Below, one piece after another: positions 32,001 to 43,786 of a DNA stretch of 64,000 nt; positions within the stretch are counted from its first letter, which is position 1, and each line of letters begins with the position of its first letter. Both the position numbers and the translations under genes were made by a program. The notes under the pieces are model-generated. The model was not told the origin of the DNA, did not search any database, and saw only the letters and a list, made by a program, of their open reading frames with translations. The stretch lies in the NCBI RefSeq assembly GCF_010015445.1, contig NC_053126.1, positions 20,340,669 through 20,404,668 of the forward strand. Reading direction: 5' to 3'. Origin of the DNA: Perca fluviatilis. Lineage: Eukaryota; Chordata; Actinopteri; Perciformes; Percidae.

Positions 32001-35000
32001 ATTTCTGTTAACATCGGTAACAAGGACAGATTATAAAAGAACAAGACTCGCTTTTTTCTTCTATACATTTACAAATTAGCTGATGTTTTCATCCAATGTG
32101 ACAAAAGACAACAAAAATGACAACCGTAAAAAATAAGATCTGTTGGATCTGTGTACATGTGGACTGTGCAGCATGTTTTTTTGTTTGTATCTCCCTACAG
32201 GAGCCAGTGCAGAAGAGGAGGATGAGATCTACGAGCGTGGTGTGGTGGAGTCCAACTGTGTGTACAGGCTTGTGGAGAACAAACTGGTGCCTCATGAACA
32301 GGCCTGGGCTTCCATCCCCAGTATCTCCCTGCTGGGCTCCACTGAGGTTAGAGGTCTCTTCTGGATTCTCCTGTTTCCTTGATCATTCGTGTCATTTACT
32401 GTGTTGTTTTTAATTGATTTTAGGTCAGACAGTCAGTTTTAATAGCTGATCATGTCATAGATTACATGTCTGTGTGTGTCCAGGCCCTGGTGTTTGATTT
32501 CGGCAGTGAGGTGTACCTGTGGCATGGACAGGATGTTTCCCTCAGCAGGAAGAATGTTGCTCTCCAGCTGACTCACCAAGTGTGGGTCGGAGCTTATGAC
32601 TACACCAACTGTCGAGTCAATCCACTGGATCCCACGCAGTGTAACCCGAACACACAGCTGTAAGTTCACACTGCAGGCGGTGAAGCTTTTAGTTCGTACT
32701 TCACAACGAAAAAATAACAGCATATCAATGTTAGGGCACATTACAAAAACAGTAGAGTACAGCTGTAAGTGTTCACTACACATATTGAACATTGCGGTGC
32801 ACACAATAAAAGCGATGGATGTAATTCAAACTAGACACAGTAAGGATGCAGCATTAAGTTTACTGTGCACGCAGCAAGTCTGCAGTTGGTCTTTAAAACC
32901 AAAGCAAATGGCTTGTAATCCACACTTGCACACAGCATTGTGTCCACATGACATGCTGTTGTAAGTACACACGACACACTGACATACTGCAGCTGGCAAA
33001 AGACAGTTGTTTAGACAAGCACGTAGACAGAAACCTGTTGAACATGTCATTCCAAAACCATGGGCATTAATTCGCTGCTATAATAGCCTCCACTTTTCTG
33101 TGAAGATTTACGAACCTGGCTGTAGGGATTTACTCCCATTCAGCCACAAGACTATTATTCAGATCCAACACTGTTGTTGGGCAATAAAGTCTGGCTTGTA
33201 GTCATGTTCCAGTTCATCCCATAGCTGTTGGATGGGGTTGAGGTCAGGGCTCTGGCTTTGTGCAGGGGGGCACAAAGTTGAAGGCACGCGATTGTCTGAA
33301 ATATCATTGTATGCGGTAGCAATAAGATTTAATTTCCAATTAAGGGACCAAGACCAGATAATGAAAAAGAGCCGCGGAGGGACAGGCATGTCCACATAGT
33401 TTTGGCCACATAGTGTATACAGCCATTTGTTCATACTCTATAAGCTCCAAAACCCCAGAATGCACCTAAATGTGCGACAATGCTAATGTAAAGAGAGTTT
33501 CATAATAACATTATAGCATAGCATGATTTAAGGGAATTATTTAGTGTTGGATTCAGTCTAAAACAAAACGGTTAGTAATTATTTCCAGTCTGTTAAGGTG
33601 CATTATACTGTAATTCTACTTCTTATAAATGGGTTCCCTCTAAGTCTCTAAATCTGTCCTCAGGAGGGGAGAGGGGCGTCCCAGCTGGGCGTTGTTCGGT
33701 TGTGTCTCAGAGCACAGTGAGACAGCTCTGTTCAGGGAGAAGTTCCTGGACTGGACAGGCAGGAGTGGAGGCATGGAGGAAGCTGCTGCGGTGAGCAAGA
33801 AGACACAGGTTCATCTCACAGTGTAACATTTAAAAGTCAGGCTGCGGCACACACAATACTCAGGCTTGTTGATTGCCACCAGGAAGATAACAGTGATTTC
33901 TCCATGTGTGGATTTTTAGGTTTTCGTTTTAGCTTTTAAACTTCCATCTCTCCACAGCCCATCCCAGTGCAGTCTTCCCAGTCCGTGTCCCTATCACCAG
34001 ATGTCCTGAGCGCCTGTGACGCAAAGGCTCTAGTTTCGGGTCAGTCACTGGAAGGGGACAGCCTGGTCCATAATGTGTTGGCTGGCGTTGATGTCCAGAG
34101 GGGTCACGGGGTCATCACGCTGGAGGGAGGACGTCAGATGGAGCTGAAAACCGTTGCTGTGGACACCTGGCATGTCCAGGAGTTTGATGACAGTGAAATT
34201 CCCGTAGAAATCACCGGACAGCTTTACGAAGGAGACTCCTACGTCATCCGCTGGACGTACAGCATCAACACTGTTGGTCAGTGAGTCATGATGTCTACCT
34301 TCACTGTAGCTTATTCTGTAGATTTTGTCAGTGTGATTTGATTTGGACATGGACATAAACTACAAAAATGCCTAAAATACAAATGTAAATAGATTTTCTC
34401 TGCTGTAGATGACATGAACAGCACTGATGAGTGTAGCAGAGGTCCCGGACAAAAAGAATACAGTGCCTTCTTCCTGTGGCGGGGCCGTGACTCCAGTGTC
34501 AGCGGACGGGACACTGCTGCTTTCCTGTCTATTGGGATAAACAACCATGAAGACTCGCAGGTGAGGCCTTCAGAACAGATAATCTACTCGATATATATAT
34601 ATATATATGACTACACCCTAAAGCAATAACACTATAAGAACATTTACTCAAGTAGTGTATTGAAGTATGCCTTTGGTGCTTTTTTATACTTTTATTTCAC
34701 CACATTTTGATGGACACAGACTTTACTTCCTTTCACTTGAGGTCTGTAGTTGGTAAATAAAATGCAGTATAAGGGGTTATGTGCAAAATACACACTGAAT
34801 TGTGCTCAGAATACATTGGAGTTTAACCAATTTGACAGATGCAAATGAGTTGGCTTTTCATAAAATGTTTTTTGCTCCGACAGCAATCGCAAGTTAATAA
34901 GATGTAGAGGAATGATTATTTATATTAAATATAAAAAATGATCAATTTGGTTGTGATTCTATGTTGTTTGACATTATTGTTTGGCTTCTTCATTGATATA

Positions 35001-37303
35001 TTATAGCTGAAAGCAAGCAGGATTACTTCCGTGTGTCCTTTTACAATATTGCTGCCTTTTAAAGGGTCCAGTACCAGAAGTGCCCAGCTGAACCATAATA
35101 ATTCCATAATATAAAATATTTCTATAAATTAGACGGTTTTTTTTATTTATTTTTTTATTTTTTACCAGTATTGAGTTATAGAGGCCAGAACTATATGCTG
35201 ACATGTTCAGCTCCCCTCCAGCAGGACTGTTGTTGTTTATAACCTGTGTGTTCATTGTGTTGTTTCTGAAGGTGGTGGTACCTCAGGGAAAGGAACCTCC
35301 CTGTTTTCTGCAGCTTTTCCAGGGAGGCCTGACCATTCACAAGGGCAAGCGAGAGGAGCCCTCCACGAATGCAGGTATTGTACAGTCAGGGCATATTTCT
35401 GTCTTGCTGTACATACTGTATTTCGTTGTTTTGCTATGTGATTTAACAAAAATATATATCTGTTGTAGCAGAGTGGCGTCTGTTCTGTGTGCGAGGAGAG
35501 CTTCCAGAGGAAGGCTCTTTGTTAGAAGTGGATTGCTGCTGTGCAGGCCTGAGGTCCAGGGGCTCTGTTGTCCTGCTCAATAGCCAGCAGGGAATACTGT
35601 ATCTCTGGACTGGCTGTAAAGCTCCTAGCAGCTCCAGAGTGGTCAGCAAGAGGGCAGTGGAGCATCTCACTCAAATGTGAGTCACATACACTGGGCGGGC
35701 CTTTATTTAAAGGATCCAGTGATATTTTTTTTAAAATTGAAGGGTCAAATCATTTTCCAGCTTGTGAATTGTATGTGTTTATTAGGTGTCCATTAGAGTT
35801 GGGTCTCAGTAAAAGCAGTCCTGTGACAGTGCACGTAGTGGAGGAAGGTTCGGAGCCTGCAGACTTCTGGACAGCGCTGGGACAAATGGACAGGAAGGCC
35901 TACGACTGCATGCTACAAGGTAGAACACAGCAATTACTTTGGTTCTCTCCACCCAGAAGAGCCCTGTAAACTTTAAAATCACAGTAAAAAAATATCTTCT
36001 GTCAGATCCAGGAAAGTATAACTTTACACCTCGCCTCTTCCACCTGAGCGCCTCCTCTGGGAGTTTCCAGGCCGAAGAGCTGCTGAGTCCAACGCGGCTG
36101 CCGGGGCTTGTGATGGCAATGCCCTTTGTCCAGGAGAGTCTGTACTCTGTACCACAGCCGGGTGAGAGCACTATCAGCACACACACACACACACACAATA
36201 CACAATACACAAGCAAATGTGTTCTTTTTTTCTGTAATCCTTCAAGTACGCCAAAGTCAAACCTTTTCTTTGCTGTATCCTTTTTTTCTTGCCGCCAACA
36301 TCCCACAGAAACAAAATCAGTCTTAATTTGATATCAATCTGATCTACTTCCACTTTCTTGTCTAATATATGCCATAACTTTGTTGTCTGTCTGCCAGCCT
36401 TGTTCCTGCTTGACAACCGTCTGGAGGTCTACCTGTGGCAGAGGGGTCAGCCCGAGCAGACGGAGAGCTCGGCTTCAGCTTGGGGCTGCTGGCATGACGA
36501 GAGGAGGTGTGCCATGCAGACGGCATTGCAGTACTGCAAAGGTAGGAGGAAGCTGCTTGTCAAGAAAGTAAAGGGTTGCTGTTTTCTTGATGTGTTTACA
36601 AAAAAATTGATGATTTTTCTATGTATCCCAGAGATGAACCCAAGGCGGCCACCACAGGCCTACCTCATCTTTGAGGGGTTAGAACCTCTCACCTTCACTA
36701 ACGTGTTCCCCCGCTGGGAAAGGAGCCTGGGACCCCACACACAGGTACCAACACCATGAAGTTATATCTATACATCTGCTGTTTTGTAGTCTAGATATGA
36801 ATACAGTATGTTGCTGGCAGTCATAGCCAAATCTCTGTCTCTTGTGTGTTAGGGTGATGCGGGGCGGGTGAAGCTGACCTTGGTGCAGGACGCCCTGGCC
36901 CAGCTCATGAAGACCCAGTACCCTCTGGAGGAGCTGCTGCGGAGCCCATTACCTGAAGGAGTGGACCCCCAGCGCCTGGAAGTCTACCTGTCTGATCAAG
37001 ACTTCCAGGTAAAGTGATGCAGCAGTAATGTCTTTCCACCAGCAGGCCGCAGTGTTCGCCATATTGTTTTACAAATTAAAATTAGATGCCCTTATTTTTC
37101 TAATCTGATGATAAACCCTGAGTGGAAGTTTAATCTAAACTTTAACATTTATATTTTATTAATTGATTTTTACATTGTTTCACTGTAAATAAATCAATAC
37201 AATTATGTTTCAGACTATTTTGGAAATGAAGAGAGATGAATATGATTCCCTCCCAGACTGGAAGCAAATTGATCTGAAGAAAAGCAAAGGGCTGCTTTGC
37301 TAG
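17064..37303 (+). CDS. svil: Supervillin-like actin/membrane scaffold protein
   Basis: Large villin/gelsolin-family protein that links F-actin and myosin II to the plasma membrane. Coding exons: 17064-17329, 18104-18259, 18386-18562, 19077-19111, 21335-21396, 22465-22610, 23558-23786, 24019-24614, 24854-24980, 26543-26590, 26720-26782, 28034-28108, 28219-28312, 28570-28602, 28695-28893, 30159-30325, 30420-30539, 30635-30771, 31777-31924, 32201-32346, 32484-32659, 33664-33790, 33958-34276, 34409-34560, 35272-35374, 35469-35676, 35786-35919, 36006-36161, 36398-36541, 36632-36744, 36853-37008, 37214-37303. The total is 4,902 nt in frame, or 1,633 residues (human supervillin about 1,790; archvillin about 2,210). 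Diagnostic segments are [64 protein letters not shown], gelsolin-like repeats and a headpiece. It starts at the equivalent of an internal human Met, so it lacks the usual first ~100 residues. Exons 26543-28602 are small and less certain than the rest. It is probably one of several teleost svil paralogs. Confidence 0.9.
19970..21095 (+). repeat. Dispersed 'AGTAAAAGT' repeat copy with internal insertions (svil intron)
   Basis: It begins near GAAGGAAGTAGTACTCAGGTC, runs through AATAAAAGTCCTGCATTC and TGATGCATCAATGTGTAAGC, and ends near GGAGTAGAAGTACAAAGTAA. The same family occurs at 7865-8835 and 40650-40998, and in reverse at 42850-43262. Foreign sequence (about 20225-20800) separates its halves. 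Confidence 0.55.
20225..20335. repeat. Probable LINE 3'-end fragment
   Basis: AATACTTTATTGCCATGCAAC followed by an oligo-A/C tract resembles the common fish LINE 3'-end motif of the TTTATTGTCAT type. It lies inside the larger repeat at 19970-21095. Confidence 0.35.
22705..22880. repeat. Dispersed repeat, copy 1 (svil intron)
   Basis: A (TTTA)n run is followed by GGGACAGTGCACATTAATGA, TTTCTGTACAGACTGTAAAT and TTTTCACCTGTAGTCCCGAG. The core GTGCACATTAAT with a TTTATTTA leader recurs at about 27585-27660. It looks like a LINE/SINE 3' end. Confidence 0.5.
27222..27456. repeat. Dispersed LINE/SINE-type repeat (svil intron)
   Basis: TTTATTCTTAATCGTCACAT, GCATTTAACCCATCC, AGCGTCCGGGGAGTGTCTTG, TTGCTCAGGGACACTT and a tRNA-like tail GGGTTTGATCTGCCAACC occur in the order I know from a common teleost repeat. 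No clear flanking duplication. Confidence 0.55.
27580..27665. repeat. Dispersed repeat, copy 2 (svil intron)
   Basis: TTTATTTATTAGGAAAATGC then CACATTAATCATTG and a TGTAAATGTG stretch; a diverged partner of 22705-22880. Confidence 0.4.
30420..36744 (+). other. svil-like gelsolin/villin-repeat exons
   Basis: From about residue 855 ([19 protein letters not shown]) the protein follows the gelsolin-like block of supervillin: [116 protein letters not shown] and [12 protein letters not shown]. Each D-x-x-x-(E/V)-x-(Y/L)-W strand marks a gelsolin repeat. In known supervillins these repeats have lost much of the calcium/severing chemistry and serve mainly as a scaffold. Confidence 0.8.
33028..33420 (-). 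mobile_element. Tc1/mariner relic in a svil intron
   Basis: On the minus strand the frame contains [16 protein letters not shown], matching the C-terminal PDLNPIE-LWxELK region of Tc1-type transposases, with the catalytic Glu position reading Gln. The plus strand ends in TTTTGGCCACATAGTGTATA, a Tc1-like terminus, and begins near CATTCCAAAACCATGGGCAT. Only the two ends of a transposon of roughly 1.5 kb remain, so it is an internally deleted, inactive copy. Confidence 0.7.
36853..37303 (+). other. svil-like villin headpiece exons
   Basis: Residues about 1570-1633 form a villin headpiece: [30 protein letters not shown], then across the last intron [20 protein letters not shown] and KGLLC. The Trp of the hydrophobic cap and the KK...K cluster are kept. 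The chain ends Leu-Leu-Cys, where family members usually end Leu-Phe. Confidence 0.88.
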
Positions 37304-37428
37304 ACAGGGAAAAACAAATGGAGGCTGACTGACGCTCCTGCAGCAGGGACTTCCTCCTCTGCAAAGAAAGGAAGATGGCAGGGGGGGTATTAGCACCATG
37401 TTGCTGCACAAAGGACTGCTTCCAACGT

Positions 37429-37434
37429 AATAAA
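37429..37434 (+). promoter_or_regulatory. Poly(A) signal of svil-like gene
   Basis: AATAAA about 125 bases after the TAG stop at 37301-37303. Confidence 0.6.
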
Positions 37435-38400
37435 AAGAGGAAAGAGATTCACTTTTATTTATGTCAAATTAGTATGAGTGTGTGGACTTTTTAATCAGAC
37501 ATTGATTTCTCTGTAGCTATTGTTCAGAGCAACAACAAAAACACATTTTCCTATGAAACATTTTATCTGTATAAATCAATGAAAGATAAAAAAAGGAGTG
37601 TGGGAGTGAGGGAAGGATACCAGTAACAAGCTGTGGTATACGGATGAGAAAACAAAGGAGTGCATAAAAAAGACCAATGCTAATAAACAATGTAAACAAT
37701 AAAATAAAATAAAAGGATAACCACTTTCTAAAGGTTTCCTCTTTGATCGATACTTTTGCATCCAAACATCTCTGCATGCTCAGAGCTACAGTTTTTGCTT
37801 AATTTCAGTTAACAGATTTTAAAAAATGGCGGCTTTTCTTCCTGATTGTTACCAAAATCTTAAAACAAGTGTATTTGACTCCATAATCTATGATGTGTAT
37901 TTTACAGTCGTGTGTCATATGATGTACTAAATGTGGTCATGTATCTGCCAGCCTTGTGTGTACAAAGGTTTGTGCCATGTGTATTGTAGCTTAAGCCCAT
38001 GTGTTCATTGTGGCTGTGGGTAATGCCTTATTAGGACTCCTTGGGGATTGAATATTAGCTATGCATGGGAGAGCAGGTAGACATGCTCCAATAACATCCC
38101 TCTGGCCCCAAAACAACATGATAATTCTGCATCTTCAACACAACGATACACAAAGATATACTGTATCTCTCTATAGTGTGTGTTAAAGCTCAATATTTCT
38201 GATAACAGCTAATGATGATGTACTTAAAATGTCTTGCTTGGTATTTGTATAATATCCTTATTTCTGGAGGAATGTAGATAGAAACAGCAGCTACAGTTGA
38301 ATATGGTAGAACATTTTACCTTTTTTTTTTTTTAAACATTTTTGTTGTTGAATTAAAGTTTTTCTTGATTCACTGACTAGCACTGACTTTCAGAAAACAC
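37435..38400. other. svil-tmem98 intergenic spacer
   Basis: AT-rich sequence with no credible exon or RNA gene. Short reading frames on both strands lack recognisable content. Confidence 0.4.
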
Positions 38401-38403
38401 AGG

Positions 38404-38845
38404 GAAAAACAAGAACCATGCTAGCAGCTCTGTGAGGCTGTACTTGAACTAAATGCTAACATCAGCATGCTAACGTACTCACAATGACAATGCTAACATG
38501 CTGATGTTTAATGTTTACCAATTACAACTAAACACAAAGTACAGGCTGATGACAATGTCTTTACTTATGCAGGCATTTGATAAATTACCAGCGCTATATG
38601 AAAATTGATTACCAGAGTAATTATGATTCATCCTGTGGGGAACATGAGCTGTGCCAAATTTCATGGCATTCCAAATTGTCGAGACACTCACAACCGCAAA
38701 TGTAGACCTGCTGGTGGCGCTAGATGAAAGGTCAAAGTCATTAGGATTCATCCTCTGGGAACCATGAATGTCTGTCCAAATGTTTGTGCTAATCCATCGA
38801 GTAGATGCTGAGATGTTTCAGTGTGGACCAAAGTGATGGTTCTCC
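38404..38845. repeat. Dispersed teleost repeat, uninterrupted copy
   Basis: Contains ATGCTAGCAGCTCTGTGAGG, CTAACATCAGCATGCTAACG, AAACACAAAGTACAGGCTGA, GGCGCTAGATGAAAGGTC, ATTCATCCTCTGGGAACCAT and TGAGATGTTTCAGTGTGGAC. The same word order is found, split by a MITE, in cdk21 intron 6. Confidence 0.6.
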
Positions 38846-39645
38846 ATCAATAACAGCCTCAATTAAATATAATACAATACAGCAATGGGACATTAGGGCA
38901 TTAACTCAACTGGAAAAACTCTTACTCTGCTGCTGATGTGGCTAAAACTACAGCTGTTGTGTGGTTACAACTCACAGACTGGTGATCTAATGGCGTTAAA
39001 AAAAAAAAAAAAAATAAGTATCTGAGGGATGTTTTAGAACATCCACAAGTTACGCTGACCCCACAAATTGTAAGGTTGGTGTTCCATTGGTACACTGAGA
39101 TGGAGCCCCTTTGGGTTCACTGGCTAACTGGATGTTATTTTCCTCAGAATGGATTAGCTGACTAAGCCTCCATGTGACTGTGCAGTGCTAGCGAGATTGG
39201 ATTTAGGCCCACCGCTGGGTGATGGTGCACCCGAGAAAGAAATTTCCAAAGGCCTTTTTTCTCGCAGGCAGCTTAAACAGACCAACTACGGTTAAATACA
39301 ACAAAAAAAAACATGTATTTGAATGTGTTAAATCTACTTTGCAGCTATTACTATGTAGCTATAGTGAATGCAAAGTATTCTTAAACACTTCTGGTGCAAA
39401 TATGATAAAGAAACTATTTTCAAGGCTTTGTAATGTGAAAATGAAACATAGTCAAGTCCCTGCAACTATTGGCACAGCCTTTAGAAGTGTCCTTGTTAAT
39501 ATGGACTGGTAGATGAGTTTAGGCATTTTCAACACTGTCTGGCAGAATATGTGCCATGGTAAGTATTAATTGAGTACAGAAGCCCAATGATAAAATAGAC
39601 ATTTTCGTTTTTCTGCCCTTCATGTTTGTATCTGTGTTTAGATGT

Positions 39646-41640
39646 CTAGATGGCCTGTTCTCTCTGTGCGTCAGCTCCATGTATGCCTCGATCCGGTTCA
39701 GAGGCCAGCGCCGCCTCACGCAAAACCACCATATGATCTTCAGCCGCGTTGAGCGACTGGTCGATCCAGTCCATACTGCCGGACATGTGACAGGCATTGC
39801 GGGTGACCAGAACCAGGTGGCTGACTGAAAGGAGGAGAGCGGTGGCCCTGATGAGGAAGACAAGGACAAATGGGTTTGATTTAACTGTTTGGCTGCTGCT
39901 GAATGAGAAGCACTTATTCACAAAAGGCTTTTTAAAATGAAAAAAAAAGGCCTGTTGGTCTGAGCAGACATGGACATAACGACTGCATAAACTTTAAATT
40001 TAATTTTGAGTTATAACATTTTCCCGGTAGCATCTATTTGCTGTGACACATCACATTTGTATTACTGTCCCTATCTCTGCATATATCAAAGCTTATTACA
40101 TTATGGATAAATCGCTCCTCTCCAGCTCTTACAGATCAATCTGAGTCGTAGGTCTTTGGATTAAGCTATCAAAGTCATACACCTTTAAATGATTTGGCAA
40201 CAAATGTGATTACCTGGCGTCCAGGAGGATTGGATCCAGAGGAGGGTACATGGATCTGACCACATCATCCACCCTGCGAGGAGACGGCACAATGAGGATG
40301 TGAGGAGGCAGGTTAGCCTGAGTCAGTAATGTGTTAATAGTGAGTTGTGGTGAATCTGTACCTTGGGCTGATGCGTTTGGCCACAGTGATAATGTCACTC
40401 AGGCTGGCCGGTGCTTTGACCTTTGCCCCTGAACCCATTGTCATGGCAACCAGCTTTTCAGTCAAAGTGTGGCAGATCTGTATGTAGAAGTATTATGTGT
40501 CAGAATCAGTGATTACAAATACAGACTAAATATGGACTAAAGGAGCAAGTAAGAAATTCAGTTGCCTTTAGGATTGAGATGCAGTGAGAGACCAATCCAC
40601 TGTAGGAGAAAAATCACAGAATTAGTAGGAAGAAATACCCACATATTTTACTTAAGTAAAAGTAGCAATACCACAGCATACAATTATGTTTCATTGGATT
40701 ATGATTATTGATGGATTAATTTGTGCATCAATCTAATGTTGCAGCTGGTAAAGGTGGAGCTAAGTTAAATTTTTGTATTCACTGTGCAGTGGTGAATTCC
40801 CCTAAGGGCTCAACAAAGTCTTATCTTAACCTATAATAATACATCATATTTTATTGCTGAACATATTTTGTATTATTAATCTGAATTCTCAAAGTAACTT
40901 AAGTTACCAAATAAATGTAGGGGAATTAAAAGTACAATATTTCCCTCTAAGATGTAGTGGAGTAAAAGTATGAAGTAGCAGAAAATGGAAATACTAGTAG
41001 TGCTCGAGTAAATTAGCATCAAAAGACATAACAAAATGGCCCCGGTAAAACGTACGAGGCATCCTCAATCCAGTCCTCGTTCTCCAAGATGGCCTCAATG
41101 TGAGGGTTGGTGATGACCACATCATCCAGCTCCAGCTCAGACGGCTCACTCTGGGTCTCCATGGCTCCAATCAGATCCACCGTGGGTCTGTAAAACAGAA
41201 CATTACCAACCACTTAAATTGGCCGTGGTGAATTGATTAATTGCAAGTTGTTGTTGTTGTTGTTTTTTGGCAGGTTGTGGAAAATAATATTTAGGATGAA
41301 TGCGACCTTTTATTGGGAACACTTAAAACAATATAAGAAAACAAACCTAGAAAACAGCCAGATTTCTTTTGATTAAACATATAATAACTAATCAAAGTGT
41401 AAAAGACATAAATAGGATGAAAAGGCAGTGGAAAAACAGTAATTGTTGAGGTAAATTAAGAGGCTTACAGATTTAGATACAGATTTAGAGGCTTTATTGA
41501 TTCACTGACTTGGAGTCGAAGTGGTGCAGCAGGTGGTGAGGGTGGCAGTAGCGGTGTCTGCACACCACCACCAGGGCGACAAAGGAGGCCAGGAAAATGG
41601 TGGCCAACACCCCAATGGCCACGATCACCACTGTCTCCAT
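39646..41640 (-). CDS. tmem98: Transmembrane protein 98
   Basis: Small single-pass membrane protein, linked in other vertebrates to MYRF regulation and eye size. Minus-strand coding exons are 41640-41510, 41187-41056, 40599-40566, 40477-40362, 40273-40214 and 39847-39646. They total 675 nt, or 224 residues (human 226). The N-terminus METVVIVAIGVLATIFLASF forms the membrane segment and is followed by VCRHRYC. Conserved blocks are VDLIGAMETQSEPSELELDD, ITNPHIEAILENEDWIEDAS, ICHTLTEKLVAMTMGSGAK, RVDDVVRSMYPPLDP and LLLSVSHLVLVTRNACH, ending REQAI. The intron after exon 3 has a GC rather than GT donor (ATCCTAAAG then GCAACT). The gene is convergent with svil. A 5' UTR acceptor is likely just upstream (CTGCCTGCAG, ending at 41664). 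Confidence 0.96.
40650..40998. repeat. Dispersed 'AGTAAAAGT' repeat in a tmem98 intron
   Basis: ACTTAAGTAAAAGTAGCAAT near the left side, GATGGATTAATTTGTGCATC in the middle and GTGGAGTAAAAGTATGAAGT then TACTAGTAGTGCTCGAGTAA at the right. Same family as 7865-8835 and 19970-21095. Confidence 0.6.
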
Positions 41641-42849
41641 GGCGACTCTGGCTCCCACAGCGGCTGCAGGCAGCAACTCGTTCGAGAGGAAAAGAATCCA
41701 ATCAGGGTTGTCTGATTGTCCGAGCTTGATTATGGTATGGCCGCTTATCTGTCGAGGAGAGAATAATTGGTGGTTTCACTCTGATTGGGCGATCAAATCT
41801 GACAAGAGTGACATTATCACCGTACTTGAGAATATGCAAGACATTTCTCTGATTTCCCCTTTTGTTGAAACACAATGCACCTCTGAACCAAGGAAGAAGA
41901 GAATACAATCAGCAGAGTTTTGTCGGTTTCTTAATGCGGCACACCTGCAACGCACACACATAAAACTAATCTTTATCTGAGTATATAAAAAGTGCACTTG
42001 CTCTTTGTTTGTACTTCATACAGCATAATGAGAACAGAGCTGGCTCTACAAATACTTTTTTGTGAAATAAGGGCAACCCTAACCAAACAAACAAACGAAC
42101 ATTGCATTCATTTTATTGAACTTTAGGCGGACACAAAGTCAACAAGATTTCCTGTTTCCTCATTTTAATCAGCAACTCTAGCAATGCACACACATAAACC
42201 CAAAGAAAATAACTTTGACCTCTTACCATCTGACATTTCCAGTCCCGGCTGAAGTGGGCTACTTTTGGATTATTTGCAGTTTAATTAGGGTGACATGTTT
42301 CAACATTTAGCCTCTGGGAGAGTTTAAAGTATACCTGCTCTCTACCAAGTCTAGTTACTCATTAACCCGTTCTGCCTCTCCAAATCACCTACAGTGGATG
42401 TGTGTAAACTATCTGGAGGAAAGCTGTCATTGGCTAACCAGACAGCTCTCTAGGTACAGTACAGTATATTTTGTAATAATTGGGCCTGACATTAATAAAG
42501 CAGAGACACAGTTTCTATGTTGTTACATGACCACAAGGCAGCTGAACTTTCAACATTACAACATTGTAAACCTGCATTTTTTGCCCGGATGATGTGAGAT
42601 TCTGCCATGGAATGCTGTAATTCTTTAATCAGATTAATTTGTGTTACACTCGCCGTTTTATACAGAGCTTTCTCCTCTCTCTCTCCTGGCCCCCTGACTC
42701 CCTTTTCTTTTCACAGGCCAGATTATCTGAAAAGTTTGAAATCCCTATGCTAAAATAAAACACATAAATGCAGTGATGTGAGGTATTTTAGCATACAGAA
42801 AATTAACATTTCTCCTAAAGCCTAAACCTTACTGCAGATTGAGATTTAG

Positions 42850-43262
42850 TACCCAGTCATGGAAAGTAACTTGGTGCATTTACAGTAAAGTAGAACTTTG
42901 AGGCACTTGTACTTTACATGAGTATTTTCATTTTCTGCTACTTTAAACTTTTTTTTTTAATTTCAGAAGGAAATATTGTACTTTTTGCTCCACTAAATTT
43001 ATCTGAAAGCTTTAGTAACTTTTTAGAGCAAGCTTTTACATACAAAACATATGAGCTTTTAAGATAATGCCCCACTACATTTGACAGATATTACATTGCA
43101 GAGTCAGATTTTACATTAGATAAACCCTTATGATCGTCTTATGACCCAATGCTGATAGGACTAAACAACATAAAGTAGTAGTAATATATTATTTAAGTAA
43201 ATGTTGCTGATAATACTTCTGTACTGTACTTTTATCTATAGCTATACTATGGTATTACTTTA
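42850..43262. repeat. Dispersed 'AGTAAAAGT' repeat, reverse-oriented copy
   Basis: Reads CTTGTACTTTACATGAGTAT, TTTCATTTTCTGCTACTTTA, AAATATTGTACTTTTTGCTC and CACTAAATTTATCTGAAAGC. This is the reverse complement of the family seen at 40650-40998. It lies in the tmem98 5' UTR intron. Confidence 0.55.
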
Positions 43263-43394
43263 CTAAAGTAAATGATCTGAATAGCCTACCACTGCAAAAA
43301 ACATACTGCACAGACTAGTTTCTGAAACAGAATACACCACAAGGAAACAAAAGCAAAAACGTGACACTAAAATAACCCCTTTTGTTGGTTTAAT

Positions 43395-43395
<1 letters not shown>

Positions 43396-43454
<59 letters not shown>
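43396..43454. repeat. (GT)n microsatellite
   Basis: About 29 uninterrupted GT units in the tmem98 5' UTR intron. Confidence 0.95.
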
Positions 43455-43456
<2 letters not shown>

Positions 43457-43786
43457 TTGCGATTATAATACACATGTATAATTGTGCGAAGTCCCTCACG
43501 TAGAGATTCTTATTTAAGGGAGGTCTGGGTCTCAATTTCAGGACCATGATCATGGCAAACGTTAGAAAGTCCCTGTTCTGCCTGAATATGAAATAACCAA
43601 AACATTCATCACGTTCATTATTTTTCCTTAACTGATAGATCAATATGAACAGCGCGCGCTGGCACAAGTATAGTTTCCCAAGTTCGCTGTGTCTTACAAA
43701 TACAGACAGAATCGATAGTTAAGGTTGCTTTCTAACTAACAACACGTTTGACTTGAAGCAAACAAACAATTGATAAGGCTACTTAC

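Noticed and set aside
34277..34286. Alternative donor GGTCA|GTGAGT at the end of svil exon 33958
   Set aside because: It looks stronger by consensus but joins to the next exon with an immediate stop; the GTCAGT donor at 34277 keeps frame and family sequence.
35806..36306. 166-codon minus-strand frame opposite svil exons
   Set aside because: Antisense to two well-supported gelsolin-repeat exons and their intron; no independent evidence.
43263..43667. 134-codon minus-strand frame
   Set aside because: Runs through the (GT)n microsatellite (Thr-His repeats) and has no recognisable flanking protein content.
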